NCBI GenBank assembly: GCA_937942405.1
Contig: CALDEN010000162.1
Coordinates: 1-7,655, forward strand
Direction of reading: 5' to 3'
Source of the DNA: an uncultured Saprospiraceae bacterium
Lineage (GTDB): Bacteria; Bacteroidota; Bacteroidia; Chitinophagales; Saprospiraceae
Length of the DNA stretch: 7,655 nucleotides
A program made the translations under genes and the position numbers. The notes below the pieces were generated by a model. It ran no database searches. It was not told the origin of the DNA and was given only the letters and a program-made list of their open reading frames with translations. The first letter of the stretch is position 1, and each line of letters begins with the position of its first letter. Of the stretch, positions 1 through 6,299 are shown one piece after another.

Positions 1-1
1 A

Positions 2-106
2 AGGACCTCTAGAGAAATGGAAGATAAGCTCAGTATGGCTTCAATCAGCAGTGAGGTACACCTTCAAACCATTAAAGAAAATATTGAGAATGAAAATTTA
101 CGGTAG
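2..106 (+). CDS. C-terminal end of an unidentified protein (5'-truncated by the window edge)
   Basis: An open frame enters from the left edge and ends at a TAG stop after 34 codons. The visible tail is hydrophilic and rich in Glu, Lys, Ser and Asn, ending in ENENLR. It has no membrane segment and no recognisable motif. The tail looks like the cytosolic end of a soluble protein, but I cannot assign a family. It lies 67 bases before the first LVIVD lipoprotein gene on the same strand, so it could be the upstream member of that operon; this is inference from spacing. The frame could also be chance, given its short length, although no other + strand frame explains this stretch. Confidence 0.5.
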   Translation, partial: RTSREMEDKLSMASISSEVHLQTIKENIENENLR

Positions 107-173
107 ACACATTTCATCTATACATCGTTTACTCAGTATAAAAAAGTAATTTATTACAAAGAACAACCCATCA

Positions 174-707
174 ATGAAAAACATATCATTTCTTCTTTTA
201 TTCCTTCTTTTATTTAGTGGATGCTTTGAAGTTTCAAATCCTGGGGCAGACCGCGAAGTGGTCGGACTAAAACCAGTATATGTAATCCCGAGTTTAGATA
301 GTATCAAAAACAGTCCGATCAGACCGTTTGAAAATCTCGGCAACATCATTTCTTATAATTCGTATATATACATTGTAGAAGATAAAGCTGGAGTCCATGT
401 CATCAACAATACAAATCCAAGCAACCCGATAACGATCACTTTTATTTCTATCCCAGGGGTAAGTCAGATAACCATAGATGATAATATATTGTTTGTTAAT
501 TTCTGGACAGAGCTTTTACTCATAGATATTTCCAATCCGTCAGACATCAGTATTATAAATGCGATTGAAGATTTCTATCCACTTACTTCTCAAAATGCAT
601 CACCTCCTGGCTATTCGGGATCGTTTGAATGCCCGGATTTATCTATGGGTATAATTGTAAAATGGGAAGAAGCAGAATTATTTGACCCTCAATGTTGGAG
701 AGACTAA
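174..707 (+). CDS. LVIVD-repeat lipoprotein, short member of a pair
   Basis: A 177-residue exported lipoprotein. Residues 2-16 form a short basic-hydrophobic signal peptide ending FSGC, with Cys17 as the predicted lipidated residue. Residues about 55-135 hold two copies of a beta-propeller-like repeat. The first is GVHVINNTNPSNP at 73-85 and the second ELLLIDISNPSD at 113-124; both fit the LVIVD-type pattern of a hydrophobic strand, Asp/Asn, then NPSxP. The C-terminal part (150-177) carries Cys153 and Cys174 around a GIIVKWE segment, a layout I associate with Bacteroidota proteins of this family. A full propeller needs more repeats, so it may pair with a partner. The start is the first ATG giving a signal peptide; no Shine-Dalgarno is evident. 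The next gene, also an LVIVD lipoprotein, begins 10 bases after the stop. Molecular function is unknown; anchoring in the inner or outer membrane cannot be decided from the sequence. Confidence 0.85.
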   Translation: MKNISFLLLFLLLFSGCFEVSNPGADREVVGLKPVYVIPSLDSIKNSPIRPFENLGNIISYNSYIYIVEDKAGVHVINNTNPSNPITITFISIPGVSQITIDDNILFVNFWTELLLIDISNPSDISIINAIEDFYPLTSQNASPPGYSGSFECPDLSMGIIVKWEEAELFDPQCWRD

Positions 708-717
708 AAACAAAATT

Positions 718-1506
718 ATGAACAAATTTATACTCGGAATTATAGGCTTTTTAATCTTCACTAGTTGTGCAGAATCGACATTAAGTCCTACATCACAGAA
801 TCCTCAATCTTCGTCAGGAACTAACGGTTCTTACTCTCAGATAATCATCCAAGGGGACTTCTTATATGGCATCGTAGGTAATGAGATCACTACCCTAAAT
901 ATTGCTGATAAAGAAAACATAAAGGAAATCGATACCCAGATACTTGCCTATGACATTGAATCCATTTTTATCAATAATGGAAGTCTATTTGTAGGTTCTG
1001 CAAGCCGTTTTTACATCTTCGATATAAACACAGAAACCGGTATACCTACTCCTGTCACCGAACAAGAACATAATATCGGATTTATCGAAAGCGATTTAGC
1101 ATGCCTATGGATAGATCCCATAATCGCTGATGGAAATTATGCCTATGTGACCTTAAGAGCTAGTGTTTCTAACATTTGCAGGACTGAATTAATCAATCAG
1201 TTACGTGTATTTGACATAACGGACTTAGAAAATCCGATACTCATTAATACTACCGAGATGGAAGACCCAAAGGGATTAGGCAAAGATGAAAACACATTAT
1301 TTGTGTGTGATGGTTTTAATGGGTTAAAAATATATGACGTTTCTACTCCCTCTAGTCCTGTAGAGATGTATCATTTTGATGGCTTTGACTCTTACGATTT
1401 GATTGTTAAAAATGGCTTATTACAAGTCGTCGCAGAAGATCGGTTATTACAATACGATTACACTGATCTTGAAGACATTAAGTTATTAAGTAGTATAGAC
1501 TTATAA
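718..1506 (+). CDS. LVIVD-repeat lipoprotein, long member of a pair
   Basis: A 262-residue exported lipoprotein. The frame opens at an ATG at 682, but that start overlaps the preceding gene and would put 12 polar residues before the signal peptide. The ATG at 718 gives a proper signal peptide ending FTSC, with Cys17 lipidated. A Ser/Asn/Thr/Pro-rich linker (about 20-38) precedes beta-propeller-like repeats over about 40-262. The clearest repeats are LRVFDITDLENPILI at 162-176 and LKIYDVSTPSSPVEM at 203-217; a weaker one, FYIFDINTETGIP, lies at 98-110. The segment DPIIADGNYAYVTLR at 133-147 sits between Cys129 and Cys154, which could form a disulfide; Cys197 is the remaining cysteine. These repeats are known in extracytoplasmic Bacteroidota and archaeal proteins, without an established activity. 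The next gene starts one base after the stop, implying co-transcription and probably translational coupling. Confidence 0.88.
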   Translation: MNKFILGIIGFLIFTSCAESTLSPTSQNPQSSSGTNGSYSQIIIQGDFLYGIVGNEITTLNIADKENIKEIDTQILAYDIESIFINNGSLFVGSASRFYIFDINTETGIPTPVTEQEHNIGFIESDLACLWIDPIIADGNYAYVTLRASVSNICRTELINQLRVFDITDLENPILINTTEMEDPKGLGKDENTLFVCDGFNGLKIYDVSTPSSPVEMYHFDGFDSYDLIVKNGLLQVVAEDRLLQYDYTDLEDIKLLSSIDL

Positions 1507-1507
1507 C

Positions 1508-2113
1508 ATGAAACAATTACTTCTACTCTGTACGCTTACGTTGGGTGTCATCAGCTTAAAGTCACAGGATCTAATAGACACTAGCAGTCAAAAAACAGAT
1601 TCCTTTACGTTTGCCTACATCGGAACCGGAATATCCTATGTTTCTGCCCATACGGCATATCATGGTCTTCTAGGTATGAGATTTAAGGACCTGATTGCGA
1701 TCGAATATGAGCTAGCTAGACTTCCTTCTTTAAGAAGTGAATGGCTTAATCGCGTTACATTAAAATTCTATCCCATAGATTTTATATACGTCGGAGCGGG
1801 CTTACAGGCTTATGGATATACAGATGCATATCATGGATTCTTTTCTAGATTTGACGATGACTACCGTCAAGAGATGGATTACAAGAAAGTGCATGATGTA
1901 ATCAATGCCTTTGTCAACACTGGTTTTTCGGGTGTTTTGTCAGAGCATTTTTTTATAGAAGGCGGCTTTGCTTTGGGAAGAGGCAATAGAACTTCTGAAA
2001 TCATAGAAGTCCCTCCTGATGCAGAATTACTAGAAGCTACAAGCTCGCTCAACACTAATTTAAAAAACAGGATATTCCTAGATCTTAAATTATCCCTAGC
2101 CTATCGTTTTTAG
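1508..2113 (+). CDS. Putative small outer-membrane beta-barrel protein, function unknown
   Basis: A 201-residue protein with a Sec signal peptide (about residues 1-20, likely cleaved near LKSQ/D). The mature part is rich in short alternating hydrophobic-polar, aromatic strands such as FTFAYIGTGISYV (33-45), FIYVGAGLQAYGY (92-104), HFFIEGGFALGRG (147-159) and the final LDLKLSLAYRF. It ends on Phe, as outer-membrane barrels recognised by the BAM complex usually do. The length would allow about eight strands. There is no lipobox and no catalytic motif. An AYHG motif occurs twice (50-53 and 107-110), each time followed closely by an aromatic-basic strand. I cannot name the family; barrel topology is inferred from composition and the C-terminal residue. 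Its ATG follows the upstream stop by one base, so it is almost certainly made together with the two LVIVD lipoproteins and could be their outer-membrane partner. Confidence 0.75.
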   Translation: MKQLLLLCTLTLGVISLKSQDLIDTSSQKTDSFTFAYIGTGISYVSAHTAYHGLLGMRFKDLIAIEYELARLPSLRSEWLNRVTLKFYPIDFIYVGAGLQAYGYTDAYHGFFSRFDDDYRQEMDYKKVHDVINAFVNTGFSGVLSEHFFIEGGFALGRGNRTSEIIEVPPDAELLEATSSLNTNLKNRIFLDLKLSLAYRF

Positions 2114-2160
2114 CTCGATCTTTAGTGTGAGCTTATGTATTGGGGAATCTTGATTCTTTT
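2112..2160 (+). terminator. Weak candidate terminator after the LVIVD cassette
   Basis: Just after the stop codon of the barrel gene there is a 5-bp inverted repeat, AGCTC/GAGCT (2112-2116 and 2129-2133). A second small hairpin follows, GAAT/ATTC (2145-2148 and 2153-2156), and runs straight into TTTT at 2157-2160. Both stems are short and the second can be extended only with G-T pairs. The position suits the end of a transcription unit, since the next gene is 165 bases from the stop, but the structure alone is not convincing. Confidence 0.25.
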
Positions 2161-2278
2161 AAAAGCTAAACTAGCCGATATCTACTGTAATACCCTCTGA
2201 CTTGAAGAATAATGACCTCTATCTAAGTTTTATTTAATTTAGCATATACCATTCTTTCCTTCTAATCGTCTAAATAAT

Positions 2279-3544
2279 ATGAGATTAAGTTGTGTTGTCT
2301 TTTTTGCCTTGTTAAGCTTCTTTGGCTACAGCCAAAATGAGGACATCGTGTATGATAATTATGTCTACGTCCCATACATCAAAAGTGTAGATTTCGGGCT
2401 CGGATCAGCAGAACTTTCTAAGCCGATCATCAATCTCAACTCTAGTGCACAACTCATTTTACGTTTCGATGATACGAGTGCAGATACGAGAGATTATGTC
2501 TATGATATCATCCACTGTGACCGTAACTGGGAGCCATCTGAGCTAGATAATATGGAGTATATCGACGGCTTTACGATGGAAGAGCTAGACAGTGTCGAGT
2601 TTTCGATCAATACCTATATGGACTACACTCATTATGCTCTCTCCCTGCCTAATGATGATCTGAAGTGGACGATCTCAGGAAACTATATACTGGTAGTTTA
2701 TGAAGAATCAGGTAATGAAACTTTCCCTATCCTCACACAGCGATTTATGGTCGTCGACAAACAAGTCCAAGTGACGAGCCAGTACTTAAGGCCATCAGAT
2801 GTTTCTAAGTACGATACTCATCAGGAATTTGACTTTGAAGTAGACTTTAAAAATATCGACCTACAGGACCCTATGACTACAATTACAGGAGTCGTGCTCC
2901 AAAATTATAGATGGGACAATGCGATCTTTGGCTTAAAGCCAAAATTTATAAACCGAGAAAAACTCGTATTTGATTACAATGATCATATCGTATTTCCTGC
3001 TTTAAAAGAATACAGAAGCCTCGATATACGTAGCCTCAGATCCACGGGTATCGGAGTAAATACGATAGAACTTAACCAAGAAAGCAACGATGTTTTATTA
3101 GAACTCCAAGAGTCCCGTCGTACTAAAAGATATCTAAGCCGTAATGATGCCAACGGGGACTTTGTAATGTATTCCAATGATAGCAAGTTTCCATACATCG
3201 GTGCCGACTACGCCAATGTCATCTTTATACTCAAATCTCCCAAACTCGAAGATGAGGTCTATGTATTAGGTGGATTCAATAACTATCAGCCTAGCGATGA
3301 GGTACGTATGTCCTATAGCTCGCAGCGAGAAGCCTATGTTACCGAGATCAAGTTTAAGCAAGGCTATTATGACTATATGTTCGGCGTATGGAATAGTGAA
3401 AAAGAAGTGATGGATCTCGACTGGATGCAAGGTTCCTACTACGAAACCGAGAACGACTATCTCATCCTAATCTACTACAGTACGCGGTATGAACGCTATG
3501 ACCAACTGATCGGAATATCAGTTTTGAATTCTAATGAGTTTTGA
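2279..3544 (+). CDS. Type IX secretion system plug protein (DUF5103 family)
   Basis: A 421-residue periplasmic protein of the DUF5103 family. In the structurally characterised Flavobacterium T9SS, the Plug protein seals the periplasmic opening of the giant SprA barrel when PorV is not bound. A signal peptide covers about 1-18 (cleavage near GYSQ/N). The N-terminal domain has family hallmarks: DYVYDIIHCDRNWEPSEL at 72-89 followed by MEYIDGF at 92-98, and an FPILTQRFMVVD strand at 149-160. A C-terminal E-set-like domain has DEVYVLGGFNNYQPSD at 325-340, similar to early-set/CBM48 folds, and ends with ILIYYSTRYERYDQLIG (396-412), also typical. Length and domain order match the family, with no truncation. 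No sprA, porV or other T9SS gene is adjacent, consistent with the usual dispersal of these genes. It has 165 bases of its own upstream sequence, so it is probably transcribed independently of the LVIVD cassette. Other Plug-like functions cannot be excluded. Confidence 0.92.
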   Translation: MRLSCVVFFALLSFFGYSQNEDIVYDNYVYVPYIKSVDFGLGSAELSKPIINLNSSAQLILRFDDTSADTRDYVYDIIHCDRNWEPSELDNMEYIDGFTMEELDSVEFSINTYMDYTHYALSLPNDDLKWTISGNYILVVYEESGNETFPILTQRFMVVDKQVQVTSQYLRPSDVSKYDTHQEFDFEVDFKNIDLQDPMTTITGVVLQNYRWDNAIFGLKPKFINREKLVFDYNDHIVFPALKEYRSLDIRSLRSTGIGVNTIELNQESNDVLLELQESRRTKRYLSRNDANGDFVMYSNDSKFPYIGADYANVIFILKSPKLEDEVYVLGGFNNYQPSDEVRMSYSSQREAYVTEIKFKQGYYDYMFGVWNSEKEVMDLDWMQGSYYETENDYLILIYYSTRYERYDQLIGISVLNSNEF

Positions 3545-3642
3545 TAGCGGTTAATTTAAAAAAACAAAGATCTATTATATCTTACATGTCAAAAAAACTG
3601 GCTAATAAAGAAAAGTCATATATATCAACGTAAAATCGGGTC

Positions 3643-4695
3643 ATGCATAAAATCGCGTATCTATTCATTTTTTCTGTCTTAGTGCTTACTGCCTGTGGAG
3701 AAGACGACACTGTAGAATCGCCAATCGTTCAATCTGAATCTACTTTTACGGTCTCAGTAGAGGAAGATATCACTTTTGCTGAGGGGCTCAGTCATGATAA
3801 TACCAGTACTATACCCTATGCAATCCCTTTAAAACTAGATGTCTACTATCCTGATAATGCCTCTGAGAATAGACCTGTTTTTATGTTTATCCATGGAGGT
3901 GGATTTACAGGGGGAATAAAACACAAACCTGAAATCGTAGAGATGGCCAATTACTACGCCTCAAGAGGATGGGTTTTTGTTTCTATAGACTACAGAACGA
4001 CAGAGGAACTAGGAGTTATACAAGGAATGAGCCCTGAGGAATTGCTGACGTATTACAAAGGAATGGCCCCACCAGAATGGATCGAAAATACCTTTGAAGG
4101 AGCTGAGAGCTCAGATCAGGTTCAGCAAGCCATAGCGATGTACTTGTCCCAAAGAGATGCAAAAGCAGCTCTACGCTGGATAGTCGCTAACGCAAATACG
4201 TACAACATAAATACTGACTTTATCACAGTGGGTGGAGCCTCAGCGGGAGCGATCACTACAATAGCCTTAGGCATATCAAATCATGAAGACTTCAGGGACG
4301 AAATTTCTATTGCGGACGATCCTACACTTTCCACCACAAACCTAAATGACACATATAATGTAAAAAGTATGGTTTATTTCTGGGGTTCCAATATAAAACT
4401 AGACGTGTATGAGGGTGTTTATAACTTGGAACGATATGATAGATACGACTCAAATGATCCTGAATTATTCATGGCTCATGGTACTGCTGATGATCCCCTT
4501 ACTCCTTATGAAGAAGCTCTCGAACTGCAAAGCATTTACGACTCTCTGGGTATTCATAATACACTGGCAACAATAATGCAACCAAATGGTCAACCCGCTG
4601 GGCATGGAGCTTGGAATGGCGTAATAGATGGAAAAGGCTTATATGAATTAACTTTTGATTTTTTGGTCGAGAGACAAGATCTAAATGTCGAATAA
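3643..4695 (+). CDS. Alpha/beta-hydrolase (carboxylesterase-like) lipoprotein, probably surface-exposed
   Basis: A 350-residue lipoprotein esterase or lipase-like enzyme of the HSL/Aes-related alpha/beta-hydrolase group. The signal peptide ends LTAC with Cys18 lipidated. The oxyanion-hole motif HGGG is at 84-87 and the nucleophile elbow GASAG at 198-202, with Ser200 predicted catalytic. An acidic residue in GTADDPLTP (Asp283 or Asp284) and His321 in AGHGAW complete the triad. RDAKAALRW at 171-179 is a common family segment. Between the DYR strand (116-118) and that segment lie about 50 residues, rich in Glu, Met and Pro, that may form a lid over the active site. Residues after the lipidated Cys are GEDD, resembling the acidic lipoprotein export signal of Bacteroidota surface lipoproteins. 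Substrate is unknown; carboxyl ester or acetylated glycan hydrolysis is plausible. There is no T9SS C-terminal sorting domain. It lies 98 bases after the plug gene, so co-transcription is possible but not shown. Confidence 0.88.
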   Translation: MHKIAYLFIFSVLVLTACGEDDTVESPIVQSESTFTVSVEEDITFAEGLSHDNTSTIPYAIPLKLDVYYPDNASENRPVFMFIHGGGFTGGIKHKPEIVEMANYYASRGWVFVSIDYRTTEELGVIQGMSPEELLTYYKGMAPPEWIENTFEGAESSDQVQQAIAMYLSQRDAKAALRWIVANANTYNINTDFITVGGASAGAITTIALGISNHEDFRDEISIADDPTLSTTNLNDTYNVKSMVYFWGSNIKLDVYEGVYNLERYDRYDSNDPELFMAHGTADDPLTPYEEALELQSIYDSLGIHNTLATIMQPNGQPAGHGAWNGVIDGKGLYELTFDFLVERQDLNVE

Positions 4696-4798
4696 AAACT
4701 ACCGTAGCCTGTAGCTTATAAAATTAGGATACACCTTTATCAACATTAATAGAAACAAAACCCTGTTTTTGGGTTAATTCATCGCTATCTGAGGATAC

Positions 4799-4831
4799 TT
4801 TATATAAATATTTATAGCTACACCATATTTG
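4799..4831 (+). promoter_or_regulatory. Candidate Bacteroidota-type promoter upstream of the TolC-adaptor operon
   Basis: CATATTTG at 4824-4831 matches the Bacteroidota -7 consensus TAnnTTTG at all but the first fixed position. TTTA at 4799-4802 is a three-of-four match to the -33 TTTG, with a 21-base spacer. Transcription would start shortly before the ATG at 4862, leaving a short leader. The call is tentative because the surrounding DNA is AT-rich and such matches arise by chance. Confidence 0.3.
4803..4816. repeat. Perfect 14-bp AT palindrome, possible operator
   Basis: TATAAATATTTATA reads identically on both strands. It falls in the spacer of the candidate promoter ahead of the TolC gene, where a dimeric repressor could bind. 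It contains no G or C, so chance occurrence in AT-rich intergenic DNA is quite possible. No second copy was noticed elsewhere in the window. Confidence 0.35.
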
Positions 4832-4861
4832 CTTTTAACTTTACGCCATATAGGAAATACT

Positions 4862-6298
4862 ATGCGGCAATCACTATTTACATTATTAATTACATTAGGT
4901 TTTGCACTTTTATCAGTTATATCCATCTCTGCCCAAGAAACCTGGACATTAGAAAAGTGCGTACAGTATGCTCTAGATAACAATATCACCATCGAACAGC
5001 TCAAGATGTCTGCTCGCATGACTGAGCTCAGCACCGACGACGCCATACATGCTCGCTACCCTAACCTCAATGGTGGCGTAGGATTCAACGCTAACTTTGG
5101 GCGAACCATCGATCCCGTTACCAATGCTTTCAGCACAGAAGCTTTTTTTTCTAACAATATCTCCCTCCAATCTGGAATATTACTATACAATGGAGGCAGA
5201 CTCAAAAATGCAATCCGACAAGCCGAGATCAATCAAAAAGCTGCAGGATATGATATCTCACAGACCCAGAGAGACATCTCCCTACTCGTCGCCAATGCGT
5301 ATCTAAGTGTCCTATTTGCTCAAGAAAATCAGAAAATCACCGCCAATCAAAACGAACTGACCAAGCAACAATTGGCTCAACTAGAAAAACTGATCAGTGC
5401 GGGTTCAGTTCCTGCCAATGATCGTCTCACTCTAGAAGCACAGATCGCTACCAATGAGCAAAACATGATCAGTAATGAAAATGCAATCGCTACTGCGATC
5501 CTTAATCTAAAACAACTCTTGCGTCTCGACGTAGATACAGAAATCAGCGTTGAGACTCCAGCTACAGATATACCGATCTCTACAGATGTCGATGTACTCA
5601 GCTTTAGTGATGTCTACAAGTCTGCCCTCACTACTCAGCCCAATATAAAAGCGGCTACACTAGATCTACAGAGTGCCGAGGTAGGACTAGAAATAGCAGA
5701 GTCCGCACTGAAGCCTAGCCTATCTGCTTTTGGGAGTTTAGGAACCACCTACTCTAATCGAGGAATCAAAGTAAACGGCACAGAACTGCAGTACCAAGAT
5801 GTAAATATCTTGTTTAACAATGTGCCGACGACCATCGGTATCGAGCAGAGCATACCGCTGATCGAGGATAATCCGTATCTCTCTCAACTCAACGACAACC
5901 TATCTATAGGTGCAGGAGTCAGTCTCAACGTACCGATCTATAATAACCATATAAATAAAAACAATGTAGAACGTGCTCGTCTAAATATTGCCAATGTAGC
6001 ACTGACTAATGAGCAGCTCAAAGACAATCTAAAGGTCAATGTCCAGCAAGCATTATCTGATGCTAGAGCCGCTAAAAAACAATTGGCTGCAGCCAAAAAA
6101 AGTGTAGAAGCAACTCAGGCGGCTTACGCCAATGCAGAAAAAAGATACAATCTAGGTTCTATAAACACCTATGATTATGTAACATCAAAAAACCAACTAG
6201 ACATCGCACAGGTAAATCTAATTATCGCCCGCTTTGACTATATCTTTAAATCTAAAGTGATCGATTTTTACATGGGTTACCCCTTAAAACTTAACTAA
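4862..6298 (+). CDS. TolC-family outer-membrane efflux channel protein
   Basis: A 478-residue outer-membrane efflux protein that, as a trimer, forms the exit duct of tripartite export pumps. The frame extends back to a TTG at 4829, but the ATG at 4862 gives a clean signal peptide (1-25, cleaved near SISAQ/E), so I chose it. Right after cleavage comes WTLEKCVQYALDNN, the classic N-terminal signature of Bacteroidota TolC proteins. Two homologous halves follow: helices and barrel strands at about 29-222 and 246-475. Helical segments at about 114-222 and 366-470 are rich in Ala, Gln, Asn and Glu, forming the periplasmic coiled coils. YNLGSINTYDYVTSKNQL at 429-446 is the conserved motif near the end of the second half. 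Barrel strands are seen around FFSNNISLQSGILLYNGG (95-112) and LSIGAGVSLNVPIYNN (347-362). Length is normal for the family. The adaptor gene begins one base after its stop, so the two are translated together. Confidence 0.93.
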   Translation: MRQSLFTLLITLGFALLSVISISAQETWTLEKCVQYALDNNITIEQLKMSARMTELSTDDAIHARYPNLNGGVGFNANFGRTIDPVTNAFSTEAFFSNNISLQSGILLYNGGRLKNAIRQAEINQKAAGYDISQTQRDISLLVANAYLSVLFAQENQKITANQNELTKQQLAQLEKLISAGSVPANDRLTLEAQIATNEQNMISNENAIATAILNLKQLLRLDVDTEISVETPATDIPISTDVDVLSFSDVYKSALTTQPNIKAATLDLQSAEVGLEIAESALKPSLSAFGSLGTTYSNRGIKVNGTELQYQDVNILFNNVPTTIGIEQSIPLIEDNPYLSQLNDNLSIGAGVSLNVPIYNNHINKNNVERARLNIANVALTNEQLKDNLKVNVQQALSDARAAKKQLAAAKKSVEATQAAYANAEKRYNLGSINTYDYVTSKNQLDIAQVNLIIARFDYIFKSKVIDFYMGYPLKLN

Positions 6299-6299
6299 T

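Noticed and set aside
98..349. Minus-strand open frame of 83 codons across the start of the first lipoprotein gene
   Set aside because: It covers the signal-peptide region of a well-supported + strand gene and its protein has no recognisable domain or sensible composition.
682..717. ATG at 682 as start of the second LVIVD lipoprotein
   Set aside because: It overlaps the preceding gene and places 12 polar residues ahead of an otherwise ideal signal peptide; the ATG at 718 fits better.
174..1506. The two LVIVD genes being one gene split by a frameshift
   Set aside because: Each has its own signal peptide and lipobox, and the first ends in a plausible Cys-containing C-terminal tail, so they are separate proteins.
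2983..3198. Minus-strand open frame inside the plug gene
   Set aside because: It is a shadow of a strongly supported coding frame; the translation resembles no known family.
4704..4715. Direct repeat of GTAGC after the hydrolase gene
   Set aside because: Two 5-base copies are too short to distinguish from chance and have no associated structure.
4759..4775. AACCC/GGGTT hairpin after the hydrolase gene as a terminator
   Set aside because: The stem is only 5 bp, competes with an overlapping AAAAC/GTTTT pairing, and is not followed by a T run.
4829..4861. TTG start for the TolC protein
   Set aside because: It adds 11 residues with charged and polar character before the signal peptide, and the ATG at 4862 gives a standard export signal.
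4774..5170. Minus-strand open frames opposite the start of the TolC gene
   Set aside because: They are opposite a conserved TolC N-terminal signature and encode nothing recognisable.
5097..5306. Second + strand open frame of 69 codons inside the TolC gene
   Set aside because: It is an out-of-frame shadow lying wholly within the conserved TolC coding sequence.
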